Assembly (NCBI GenBank): GCA_000980495.1
Contig: LARN01000044.1
Coordinates: 1 to 12,086 of the forward strand
Reading direction: 5' to 3'
Length of the DNA stretch: 12,086 bases
Origin: Acinetobacter sp. N54.MGS-139
GTDB taxonomy: Bacteria > Pseudomonadota > Gammaproteobacteria > Burkholderiales > Burkholderiaceae_F
Under the pieces are notes generated by a model, which was given only the letters and a program-made list of their open reading frames with translations, made no database searches and was not told the DNA's origin. The first letter of the stretch is position 1. Every line of letters begins with the position of its first letter. The position numbers and the translations under genes are program-made. Shown piece after piece: positions 1 through 6,720 of this stretch.

Positions 1-558
1 TGATCTTTTTCCGTAGAGACGGGCGCAGAAGACAGTCATCAGAGTAATAACGTCCTTGACGAGTTCCGTTTCGAAAGACTGCTGTTCCGGTTCATCAAGC
101 ATGACTACGCGAGTGCCCATGTAGTGAGCGATGTAATAAATCAATTCGGTACCGAATCGGAGGAGTCGATCGTCGTGAGAAAGAACCAACGTGCCGATAC
201 GATGAAGTAAAAGCAGTCTCAATAAACGCTTGAGCCCCGGCTTTTTGCAATTGAGCCCGCTTCCGAGGTCTTTGATTACCAACTGACATCCGTAGTGACT
301 GAGTCTTTCGGCTTGGGCTGCCAAGTCCGAGCGCTGGTCATAGCTTGAGACTCTTGCATACCCGACCATGATCCTTTTGTCGAGGTTCGGATGAAGTATT
401 TCATGAACTTCATCAGGATCAAAACGCCTTTGATTTCCGATTGTTCTGATGACTCGCGAGAATTTGCCGTTTTTGCACCACCGCCTTACGGTTGCAACAC
501 AAACGCCAAATGATTTGGCAACATCTCCGATAGACATTAAATTCTGCAGCTCTTTCAT
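1..558 (-). CDS. tnpA: IS607-family serine transposase/resolvase TnpA (runs off the left edge)
   Basis: Small serine recombinase that moves IS607-type elements by site-specific recombination. The frame is open for 186 codons from the ATG at 558 to base 1 with no stop, so the C-terminus lies outside the window. Residues about 7-50 form a MerR-like helix-turn-helix (SIGDVAKSFGVCVATVRRWC, then a GNQRRFD wing), the N-terminal DNA-binding part of IS607 TnpA. The resolvase domain starts at residue 65 with GYARVSSYDQ; Ser71 in the RVS motif is the expected catalytic serine. The visible end, CARLYGKRS, resembles the usual tail just before the stop, so little is missing (family about 190-220 residues). 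The start has a strong ribosome binding site (GGAGGG). Family assignment is firm. Whether a tnpB partner follows on the left cannot be seen. Confidence 0.87.
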   Translation of the reverse strand, partial: MKELQNLMSIGDVAKSFGVCVATVRRWCKNGKFSRVIRTIGNQRRFDPDEVHEILHPNLDKRIMVGYARVSSYDQRSDLAAQAERLSHYGCQLVIKDLGSGLNCKKPGLKRLLRLLLLHRIGTLVLSHDDRLLRFGTELIYYIAHYMGTRVVMLDEPEQQSFETELVKDVITLMTVFCARLYGKRS

Positions 559-607
559 ACTCACCCTCCAAAGAAAGCTGAGTATGTATAGGTTTGATTA
601 GATATTC
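1..607 (-). mobile_element. IS607-type element, one end (right boundary not resolved)
   Basis: The transposase reads leftward, so the element's tnpA-proximal end must lie in the roughly 50-130 bases right of the start codon at 558. IS607 elements have no long terminal inverted repeats, so the boundary cannot be placed from sequence alone; 607 is a guess set just before the palindrome cluster. The rest of the element is outside the window. Confidence 0.45.
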
Positions 608-654
608 AATGGCTAGCCATTAGCCCTATTGTGTTATAGGGGTAACATTAATGT
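608..654. promoter_or_regulatory. Cluster of overlapping palindromes upstream of the GntR gene
   Basis: Four inverted repeats are packed into 47 bases: AATGGCTAGCCATT (608-621), CCCTAT-N6-ATAGGG (624-641), TGTTA-N6-TAACA (632-647) and ACATTAATGT (645-654). They end about 33 bases before the GntR start codon at 688. GntR/HutC regulators bind short palindromes and commonly control their own promoter, so this is the obvious candidate operator. The leftmost palindrome may instead belong to the IS607 end. Confidence 0.5.
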
Positions 655-687
655 CATAAAAAGATAATTTATTTGAGAAGGCCTTAT

Positions 688-1416
688 ATGAAAAACGCAC
701 GCTGGGTAAGGCTCGCAGATGATCTGACTCGTGGTATCACCAACGGTGATTATCCCCTCGATTCGTATTTGCCAACCGAGATGGAGCTCTGTGAGAAATA
801 TAACGTTAGTAGGTATACCGTCCGACTCGCACTTGCAGACCTCACACGTATGGGGCTGATTAAACGGTGGCCAAGATTGGGTTCTAAAGTCGTGTCCGTG
901 GGATTCTACGAGACCTATGCCCATACCTACACCTCATTTGCGGATATCGACGGTTTGTCCTCTACACATAAAAGAGTTGTTCAGGGAACTCAGGAATGTG
1001 TTGTTGACCACGTTCTTGCCAAGAGATTGGAATGCGAGAGGTACCTGCGCTTCCTGCGTTTTTCTAATGTTCGAACCAATCCGACAGACAACGGAAAGCC
1101 TGTTGTTTGGACGGCCGTTTATGTGAACGCCGCATACTCCCGTCTGCCGGATTTGGCTCGGTTAAATCCTTTAGTCCTTCTTTCAACACTGATCGGGAAA
1201 GAATACGGGGAAAAGTGTCTTGAAGTCGTCCAGAAGATTTCCGCCGTTCCCCTTCCTGCAGAAGCCGCAATGTATCTGGATGCTCAGGTCGGCTCACCTT
1301 CTCTCCGTATTCTCCGCCACTACATGGGTATTAAGCGGAACATCCTCGAAATTTCGGAGTCTTACCATCCGGGAGACCGCTACGCATTGACAATGAATAT
1401 GCGAGCTAACCGCTGA
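688..1416 (+). CDS. GntR/HutC-family transcriptional regulator
   Basis: Ligand-responsive DNA-binding regulator of 242 residues. The N-terminal winged helix (about 9-70) has the classic GntR pattern: GDYPLDSYLPTEMELCEKY, then NVSRYTVRLALADLTRMGLI, then the LGSKV wing. The rest (about 95-238) has the length and character of a UTRA (HutC-type) effector domain, with a LRFLRF strand near the start and LRILRHYMG near the end. I chose ATG 688 over the TTG at 673 because GAGAAGG lies six bases upstream of 688. The gene is alone: the IS607 transposase lies divergently to the left and a terminator-like hairpin follows. No catabolic or transport gene sits next to it, so its ligand and targets are unknown. 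The palindromes at 608-654 suggest self-regulation. Confidence 0.88.
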   Translation: MKNARWVRLADDLTRGITNGDYPLDSYLPTEMELCEKYNVSRYTVRLALADLTRMGLIKRWPRLGSKVVSVGFYETYAHTYTSFADIDGLSSTHKRVVQGTQECVVDHVLAKRLECERYLRFLRFSNVRTNPTDNGKPVVWTAVYVNAAYSRLPDLARLNPLVLLSTLIGKEYGEKCLEVVQKISAVPLPAEAAMYLDAQVGSPSLRILRHYMGIKRNILEISESYHPGDRYALTMNMRANR

Positions 1417-1430
1417 AAAGTTAATTGATA

Positions 1431-1452
1431 GAATGCAATATGTAAAGCATTC
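1431..1452. repeat. Inverted repeat GAATGC-N10-GCATTC in the recG leader
   Basis: A perfect 6-base inverted repeat with a 10-base AT-rich spacer, between the GntR stop and the terminator-like hairpin. It could be a weak RNA hairpin or a protein site overlapping a recG promoter. Nothing decides between these. Confidence 0.3.
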
Positions 1453-1474
1453 GACTCACGAATAAAGAGGATCC

Positions 1475-1500
1475 GAGCTGCCTTACAGGCAGCTCTTCTT
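1475..1500 (+). terminator. Rho-independent terminator-like hairpin after the GntR gene
   Basis: GAGCTGCC (1475-1482), loop TTACA, GGCAGCTC (1488-1495), then TTCTT. The 8-bp GC-rich stem is perfect but the T tract is short and interrupted. It ends only 18 bases before the recG start codon, so it may act as a leaky terminator or attenuator for recG. Confidence 0.65.
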
Positions 1501-1518
1501 ATATAGGCTGTTAGGAAA

Positions 1519-3576
1519 GTGGCAGAAATTTCTTGGAAACGAAAACCCGGACAAAAAATGGCACCTCTGGCCGAACGCCTAAAAAAATTAGGTTTGGTCA
1601 GCGATTGGGATTTTGTCCTTCATTTGCCTCTTCGATATGAAGATGAGACTTCTATTACGCCTATCGAGGAGCTTGAGGTCGGTGTCGATGCGCAGGTAGA
1701 AGGCGTTGTCACTAACAACAGCGACAATCGGTTCGGAAATTTTGAGGCTTGGATCGATGACGAAACCGATATGCTCAAGGCTCGGTTTATTCACTACTAC
1801 CCTTCTATTCGTGAATTGCTGAAAGTCGGAAAACGCGTCCAACTCTACGGAAACCCGCGCGCCGCCTTCGGCGGCGGCCTTGAAATGATCCATCCGAAGG
1901 TTCGCGCACCGAAAGCCGAAGGCGATCTGCCCAAAACATTGACACCTGTATACCCTGCCGGTGAAGGTGTCACTCAGCTTTGGCTCAGAAAGCGCATTGA
2001 CCGTGCTTTAATGGACGTGGATATCTCCGACCTCTTGACCGAAGAAGAGCGGCAGGAACTGCACCTTCCTGGACTTGCTGAGGCGATTAATTCTTTGCAC
2101 CACCCGAAAGCCGGGGCTCCGATCGGCCCTTTGCAGAATCGAACGGATCCGGCTTGGCAGCGTCTGAAATTCGATGAGCTTTTGGCTCAGCAGATTTCCC
2201 TTAAAAAATCTCGTGAAATGCGGGATATGAACAAGGGCCCGGTGATGCCGCTGCGTAAAGGCGATAACAGTTCTCTGACGGCAAAGTTTTTCCATTCTCT
2301 GCCCTTCAAACTGACGAAGGCTCAAATCCGTGTCTGGAAAGATATTTACGAGTCGCTTGGAAGCGAACGTCCCATGAATCGATTGGTTCAGGGCGATGTC
2401 GGCAGCGGCAAAACCGTTATCGCAGCCCTTGCCGCATGTCAGGCGATCGACGCCGGCTATCAGGCCGCCCTTATGGCGCCGACGGAAATTTTAGCCGAGC
2501 AGCACTTCAAAAAGATTATTTCCTGGCTGGAGCCTTTTGGCGTCCGTGTGGTTTGGCTCTCGGGCAAACAAAAAGCCAAAGAAAAGCGAGAGGCTCTTGC
2601 GGCAATCGAAGACGGTGCCGAACTGGTGGTTGGAACTCACGCAATTATTCAGCCGGACGTCAAATTCAAAGCATTAGGGCTTGCCATCGTAGATGAACAG
2701 CACCGTTTTGGCGTGGACCAGCGCCTGGCAATACGTGCTCAGCAAAACGGCATGATGCCGCACCTACTGATGCTGTCGGCAACACCGATTCCTCGAACCC
2801 TGGCCATGAGCTACCTGGCGGATATTGACGTATCCGTTATTGATGAACTGCCTCCCGGAAGGCAGGAAATTTCGACGAAATTGGTATCCATGAGCCGCAA
2901 AGGCGATTTAGTCGAATGGATCGGCAAGTCTTTATCAGCCGGTCTGCAGGCTTATTGGGTCTGTCCGCTCATCGAAGAAAGCGAAAAAGTTGACCTTACC
3001 GCAGCCACTGAGACATGTGAAGAAATCAAACAAATTCTCCCTCAGTTCAAGATTGAGCTTCTGCACGGCAAGATGACGCCGGAAGACAAGAACGCTGTCA
3101 TGGAGCGGTTTGTTAAAGGAGAAACGAAGCTTTTAGTGTCTACAACTGTGATTGAAGTGGGTGTCGATGTTCCGAACGCTTCGATTATGGTTATAGAACA
3201 CGCTGAACGTTTCGGGCTCGCCCAGCTCCATCAGCTCAGAGGACGCGTCGGCCGAGGATCGATCAAGAGTTATTGCTTTGCGATTTTCGGCGACCAGCTT
3301 TCAAAGATCGGCAAAGAACGTCTCCAGGTATTCAATGACACAACAGACGGCTTTGAAATTTCCAGAAGAGACTTGGAGTTGAGAGGCCCGGGTGAGTTTT
3401 TAGGCGCTCGTCAGAGCGGAGCTGCCCTTCTGCGTTTTGCAGATTTTGAAACCGACGGCTTCTTAGTCGAGAAAGCCATGGCGATGGCAGATAAATGGAT
3501 TCGTGAAAAAGATCCGCGGGCAGAAAAGCATGCTGCTCGCTGGTATCAGTCTAAAGAAAAGTATTTAGAAGCCTAA
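1519..3576 (+). CDS. recG: ATP-dependent DNA helicase RecG
   Basis: Superfamily 2 double-stranded DNA translocase that remodels stalled replication forks and Holliday junctions. It has 685 residues (E. coli RecG 693). The N-terminal wedge region carries HLPLRYED and an OB-fold-like stretch (about 50-150). Helicase motifs follow in order: Walker A GDVGSGKT (292-299), DEQH box (392-395), SATPIPRT (from 420) and motif VI GRVGRG (575-580), then the RecG C-terminal region with ELRGPGEFLGARQSG. The GTG start at 1519 is kept because residues upstream of the internal ATG (1558) align with the conserved family N-terminus before AERLKKLGL. AGGA lies only two bases before the GTG, so the ribosome binding site is poorly spaced. 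It converges on the proC operon across a shared terminator. Confidence 0.97.
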   Translation: MAEISWKRKPGQKMAPLAERLKKLGLVSDWDFVLHLPLRYEDETSITPIEELEVGVDAQVEGVVTNNSDNRFGNFEAWIDDETDMLKARFIHYYPSIRELLKVGKRVQLYGNPRAAFGGGLEMIHPKVRAPKAEGDLPKTLTPVYPAGEGVTQLWLRKRIDRALMDVDISDLLTEEERQELHLPGLAEAINSLHHPKAGAPIGPLQNRTDPAWQRLKFDELLAQQISLKKSREMRDMNKGPVMPLRKGDNSSLTAKFFHSLPFKLTKAQIRVWKDIYESLGSERPMNRLVQGDVGSGKTVIAALAACQAIDAGYQAALMAPTEILAEQHFKKIISWLEPFGVRVVWLSGKQKAKEKREALAAIEDGAELVVGTHAIIQPDVKFKALGLAIVDEQHRFGVDQRLAIRAQQNGMMPHLLMLSATPIPRTLAMSYLADIDVSVIDELPPGRQEISTKLVSMSRKGDLVEWIGKSLSAGLQAYWVCPLIEESEKVDLTAATETCEEIKQILPQFKIELLHGKMTPEDKNAVMERFVKGETKLLVSTTVIEVGVDVPNASIMVIEHAERFGLAQLHQLRGRVGRGSIKSYCFAIFGDQLSKIGKERLQVFNDTTDGFEISRRDLELRGPGEFLGARQSGAALLRFADFETDGFLVEKAMAMADKWIREKDPRAEKHAARWYQSKEKYLEA

Positions 3577-3582
3577 AAAGCA

Positions 3583-3603
3583 GAGGCCTTCTTCGAAGGC
3601 CTC
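3583..3603. terminator. Bidirectional terminator between recG and proC
   Basis: Perfect 9-bp stem GAGGCCTTC (3583-3591), loop TTC, GAAGGCCTC (3595-3603). On minus the hairpin is followed by TGCTTTTTAG, a fair T tract serving proC. On plus the run is weaker (GTTCCAATAATTATTT). It lies seven bases after the recG stop and ten after the proC stop. Confidence 0.8.
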
Positions 3604-3613
3604 GTTCCAATAA

Positions 3614-4447
3614 TTATTTGTTCGAAGCTTCTACGCTTTCATGGAAAGCGTCGCCGAGTTCGACGGCACGCTTCTTGCAGGCGTCCATCGCATCCTGCAT
3701 CATTTCCATAAAGTGACGGTCATTCATGACTTTGAGCGCTTCATAAGTTGTGCCGCCCTTGCTCGTTACCTTTTCACGAAGGACAGACGGCGACTCACCG
3801 CTGCGCTTTGCCAGTTCGGCTGAACCGAGAACCGTTGCGATGGCCATTCTCTTGGCCTGGACATCGTTAAAGCCATAACGAAGTCCGGCTTCGGTTAGGG
3901 CTTCAATAAATCTGAAGACATAAGCGGGACCGGAACCGCTGATTGCTGTTACGCCGTCCAGCTCTTCTTCTTTCGTACACCAAATCAAATCGCCGCAGGC
4001 TGCAAAAACTTTGACAATAAAGCGATGGTCGGGCTCTGCTTCGGGTGTGGAATAAAGTCCGCAGACGCCGAGGCCGATTTTCATGGGTGTATTCGGCATA
4101 GTACGGCAAATGCAGTTATGGCCGATCATGGCCTCCAGGTCTTTAACTCGAACGCCGGCAGCAATAGAAATGACCAGTGCATCTTCAATCCATTCTTTGG
4201 AAGCGTTGATTGCGTCCGGGAGCTGCTGTGGTTTAACGGCCAAAACAACAGCGTCAATCTCTGCGAGCCAGGAGCCCGGTTCTTTGTGCGTATGAACGCC
4301 GTAAGCCGATGCAAGGTGCTCCAATCTCTCTTCATTGTGATCAATGACGTGAATATCGGTGCCCTTCCAATCACTGGAAACCATCTTAGAAATGATGGCT
4401 TCGCCCATATTGCCGCCTCCGATAAAGGCGATTGTTTTTCTGTCCAT
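3614..4447 (-). CDS. proC: Pyrroline-5-carboxylate reductase
   Basis: Reduces 1-pyrroline-5-carboxylate to L-proline with NAD(P)H, the last step of proline synthesis in the cytoplasm. It has 277 residues (E. coli ProC 269). The N-terminal Rossmann fold starts with IAFIGGGNMGEAI (glycine motif 10-15). The dimerisation/catalytic half contains AISGSGPAYVFRFIEAL, and the ProC signature is seen in LREKVTSKGGTTYEAL. I placed the start at ATG 4447, not the upstream in-frame start at 4522, because the protein family begins there and AAGGAG lies eight bases before it, inside the end of the YggS gene. Only five bases separate the two genes, so they form one operon. Confidence 0.96.
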   Translation of the reverse strand: MDRKTIAFIGGGNMGEAIISKMVSSDWKGTDIHVIDHNEERLEHLASAYGVHTHKEPGSWLAEIDAVVLAVKPQQLPDAINASKEWIEDALVISIAAGVRVKDLEAMIGHNCICRTMPNTPMKIGLGVCGLYSTPEAEPDHRFIVKVFAACGDLIWCTKEEELDGVTAISGSGPAYVFRFIEALTEAGLRYGFNDVQAKRMAIATVLGSAELAKRSGESPSVLREKVTSKGGTTYEALKVMNDRHFMEMMQDAMDACKKRAVELGDAFHESVEASNK

Positions 4448-4452
4448 GCTTT

Positions 4453-5178
4453 TTACTCCTTCTTGGTATAGTCTCGAGGTCCGAAAATTGCCGAGCCGAC
4501 TCTTACCATGGTACTCCCGCATTCCACAGCTTCTGCCATATCTGCACTCATGCCCATCGAGAGCGTGTCGATATCAAAATTCAGCTCATCTCTTAAATGC
4601 AGGAAGATTGCATGCATTTCTTTGAGCGGAGCCTTTTTGCCCTCTTCATTATCCGAAGGTGCCGGAATGGCCATGATGCCTCGAAGCTTCAAGTTCGGAA
4701 GCAATGTGATGGCTTGAGCAAGTGCCGGGACGTCGGCCGGCTGGCAGCCGCTTTTGCTCTCTTCGTCAGAGATATGAACTTCGATTAACACATTTAAGGG
4801 AGGCATATCTGCGGGTCTTTGCTCAGAAAGCCGCTGTGCGATTTTTAAGCGGTCTACCGTCTGAACCCAATCGAAATGTTCAGCTACAGGGCGGGTTTTG
4901 TTGGACTGAAGGTGTCCGATAAAGTGCCAGGTTATCGCCAGTTCAGGATGCATCTTTTTAAAATATTCGATTTTTTCGCACCCTTCTTGGACGTAGTTCT
5001 CCCCGAAGGTCCTCATGCCGCATTTAACTGCTTCTTCTAATGCCTCAATGCCGAACGTTTTTGAAACAGGAAGTAAAAAGACGCTGCCGGGTTTTCTGCC
5101 GCAGCGCGATTCGTCGTCTGTCAGTGATTGTTTTACCCTTTCATAGCGTTCTGTAAGTCCGGGTTTGAGTATGGACAT
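4453..5178 (-). CDS. yggS: YggS/PLPBP-family pyridoxal phosphate homeostasis protein
   Basis: Cytoplasmic PLP-binding protein with the fold of the alanine racemase N-terminal barrel and no known enzyme activity; the family buffers vitamin B6 and affects amino acid pools. It has 241 residues, normal for the family. Lys40 in LLPVSKTFG is the expected Schiff-base lysine. Further family motifs are RTFGENYVQEG, WHFIGHLQSNK, VDRL, LNVLIEVHISDEESKSG, LRGIMAIPA, LSMGMSADM and VRVGSAIFGPRDY. The ATG at 5178 has GGAGG five bases upstream. It lies directly before proC, an arrangement also seen in other bacteria. The promoter should lie in 5179-5290, but I see no convincing -35/-10 pair. Confidence 0.95.
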   Translation of the reverse strand: MSILKPGLTERYERVKQSLTDDESRCGRKPGSVFLLPVSKTFGIEALEEAVKCGMRTFGENYVQEGCEKIEYFKKMHPELAITWHFIGHLQSNKTRPVAEHFDWVQTVDRLKIAQRLSEQRPADMPPLNVLIEVHISDEESKSGCQPADVPALAQAITLLPNLKLRGIMAIPAPSDNEEGKKAPLKEMHAIFLHLRDELNFDIDTLSMGMSADMAEAVECGSTMVRVGSAIFGPRDYTKKE

Positions 5179-5439
5179 GAGCTCCTCCTATATAGATCAG
5201 ACACTGAATAGTAGAACGATTTATAGGAAAAAAACTAAGGTCGGGCAAGGAATGGTAACGTGTCAGGGTGATTCTCTTGAAAAAAATATTATTTAATTAG
5301 TTATTAACAACAATAATCTTTTTTTACCCTAAATGGTATCATTACTCATAGCTCAGAGAACATGGATAATAAAATAGTTATTCAAGTTTGATGAGCACTA
5401 CAAACCACATTGATAATCAGCATACCGGAGCATTTAGTT
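5179..5439. other. AT-rich intergenic region between divergent yggS and the HTH gene
   Basis: 261 noncoding bases with long A/T runs, especially 5278-5330. It must hold the promoters of both flanking genes, but no strong sigma-70 pair stands out on either strand. I see no RNA gene or long repeat. Confidence 0.5.
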
Positions 5440-5898
5440 ATGCCAAAGACAATCAAGACAGCAAGAGGCCTGGCTCGTTTTGCGAAGGCCCCGTACGCGT
5501 CCCGCCGCAAATCTCTTCCCAGACACTCCTTCGAAACTCGTCAGAAAGCATTGGCGATTTTCCAGGCCGGCGGAAGCTACAAAAATTGTGCAAAAACTCT
5601 CAATATTCCCGTATACACGGCACGCGACTGGCATCGCAGTTTCCTGATCGGGACCTTCCGTGCAGAACATGGCGCTCGCCAGCAGTCCTACACACCCGAA
5701 CAGAAAGCCGAAGTGCTTCGTCTGCGTAAGGAAGAAGGCAAATCCTACAACGTTATTTCTCAGTTAACGAAAGTCAACCGCGCAACTGTTCTGCAGTGGA
5801 TCCATAAGGATATCGCTCAGCAGCAGGCTGCCGAGGCTGCTGCACAGCAGGCTCCCGCAAACGACTCTGAAATGACTGAAACCGGTCCTACAGCCTAA
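5440..5898 (+). CDS. Small protein with two transposase-type helix-turn-helix segments
   Basis: I do not recognise a named gene. The protein has 152 residues. A basic N-terminal arm (3-28, rich in Lys/Arg) is followed by a first helix-turn-helix (about 31-70: SFETRQKALAIFQAGGSYKN, CAKTLNIPVYTARDWH). A second, similar unit follows (about 84-125: YTPEQKAEVLRLRKEEGKSY, NVISQLTKVNRATVLQWI). The tail (126-152) is rich in Gln/Ala and probably disordered. Both units resemble the DNA-binding front end of IS3/IS630-type transposases, but no catalytic domain follows, so this is a DNA-binding protein and not a transposase. Start ATG 5440 has GGAG nine bases upstream; the TTG at 5410 lacks one. It stands alone between yggS and queH. 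It could be a domesticated transposase domain acting as a regulator or nucoid protein, or a relic. Confidence 0.7.
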   Translation: MPKTIKTARGLARFAKAPYASRRKSLPRHSFETRQKALAIFQAGGSYKNCAKTLNIPVYTARDWHRSFLIGTFRAEHGARQQSYTPEQKAEVLRLRKEEGKSYNVISQLTKVNRATVLQWIHKDIAQQQAAEAAAQQAPANDSEMTETGPTA

Positions 5899-5913
5899 TT
5901 GATTATCTAAGAA

Positions 5914-5925
5914 TATTCGCGAATA
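5914..5925. repeat. 12-base perfect palindrome TATTCGCGAATA
   Basis: It lies 15 bases after the stop of the HTH gene and before the long hairpin at 5940. It could be a protein-binding site, for example for the neighbouring HTH protein. Function is not shown. Confidence 0.3.
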
Positions 5926-5939
5926 AATAAGCGAAAAGC

Positions 5940-6016
5940 AGCGCCGACAGCGGCACCGAAAAGATCGTCTTTCCGGTTTCCACTTCGGCGCTAATCTTGT
6001 TTTTACTCTTTTGTTT
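5940..6016 (+). terminator. Long imperfect hairpin plus T-rich run between the HTH gene and queH
   Basis: The outer stem AGCGCCGA (5940-5947) pairs perfectly with TCGGCGCT (5985-5992). The inner stem ACCGAAAAGA (5955-5964) pairs with TCTTTCCGGT (5968-5977) with one mismatch and a TCG loop. T-rich sequence follows (5993-6016, including TTGTTTTTACTCTTTTG). The simplest reading is the terminator of the HTH gene. Because it ends only 32 bases before queH and is unusually long, a regulatory leader is also possible. Confidence 0.55.
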
Positions 6017-6024
6017 AGATCAGC

Positions 6025-6627
6025 ATGAGTTCTCTGGTTTCGGGGCCGCTCCCCAAAGAAGTTCTTTTGCATTCCTGCTGCGCACCCTGCTCTGCCGCTA
6101 TTTTGGAGTGGCTCTTGCAAAATGACGTACGTCCGACGATCTTTTTCTATAACCCGAATATTTATCCGGTTAAAGAATATTTGATTCGTAAAAACGAACT
6201 GGATCGTTACGCTCAATCGTTGGGAATCCGCGTCATTGACGGGGACTACCGGCACGACCTTTGGAGGCTTGCTGTTATCGGATTAGAAAAAGAACCCGAG
6301 AGAGGACGCCGCTGCCTCGCTTGCTTCAAGCACCGCCTTCTCGTGACAGCAGAATGCGCTAAACGTGAAGGCATTGTACTTTACACAACGACTTTGGCCG
6401 GATCCCGATGGAAGAGAGCAGAACAAATTAGAGAAGCAGCAGCGCACGCCAAATCCTTAATTCCGGAAAGCACCTACTGGGACGTAAACTGGAAAAAAGG
6501 CGGACTGCAGGAACGCCGCGGTGTTTTGCTTAAAGAAAACGGTTTCTATAACCAGCAGTATTGCGGATGCGAGTTTTCGATGGGTCATCTCACCGAAGAA
6601 CAAAGAATTGAAATTTTGAGACGCTGA
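6025..6627 (+). CDS. queH: Epoxyqueuosine reductase QueH
   Basis: Reduces epoxyqueuosine to queuosine in tRNA, the final step of queuosine synthesis. QueH is the cobalamin-independent, non-homologous replacement of QueG. The protein has 200 residues. The family's cysteine motifs are all visible: HSCCAPCS (Cys18, Cys19, Cys22), RCLACF (Cys97, Cys100) and YCGCEFS (Cys180, Cys182). Other family motifs are FFYNPNIYPVKEYLIRKNEL, TTTLAGSRWK and YWDVNWKKGG. These cysteines hold the iron-sulfur and redox centres in characterised members. The ATG at 6025 has only a weak upstream AGAT, so translation may be modest. No other queuosine gene and no preQ1 riboswitch was seen nearby. It converges on the hydrolase gene. 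Confidence 0.93.
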   Translation: MSSLVSGPLPKEVLLHSCCAPCSAAILEWLLQNDVRPTIFFYNPNIYPVKEYLIRKNELDRYAQSLGIRVIDGDYRHDLWRLAVIGLEKEPERGRRCLACFKHRLLVTAECAKREGIVLYTTTLAGSRWKRAEQIREAAAHAKSLIPESTYWDVNWKKGGLQERRGVLLKENGFYNQQYCGCEFSMGHLTEEQRIEILRR

Positions 6628-6661
6628 TCCGGAATCTTTAAGTCCTGTTTCTGAAATACAA

Positions 6662-6697
6662 AAAGCGCAGGAGGTTTCATCCGCCCTGCGCTTTCTG
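6662..6697. terminator. Bidirectional terminator between queH and the hydrolase gene
   Basis: AAAGCGCAGG (6662-6671) pairs perfectly with CCTGCGCTTT (6685-6694) around a 13-base loop. The A/T ends of the stem give a T run on either strand (CTTTCTGC on plus, CTTTTTGTAT on minus), so it can serve both convergent genes. Confidence 0.72.
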
Positions 6698-6720
6698 CTC
6701 TCTAGGAAGTTGCCTTCAGA

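Noticed and set aside
673..687. TTG start giving a five-residue longer GntR protein
   Set aside because: GAGAAGG is ideally spaced for ATG 688 and would lie inside the gene if TTG 673 were used.
4025..4471. 148-codon plus ORF opposite proC
   Set aside because: Antisense to conserved proC sequence; no family resemblance or ribosome binding site.
5388..5729. 113-codon plus ORF overlapping the HTH gene in another frame
   Set aside because: The overlapping frame encodes two coherent helix-turn-helix units; this one has no recognisable features.
5899..6024. preQ1 riboswitch before queH
   Set aside because: I looked for the short preQ1-I hairpin with its A-rich tail and did not find it; the structure present is a long simple hairpin.
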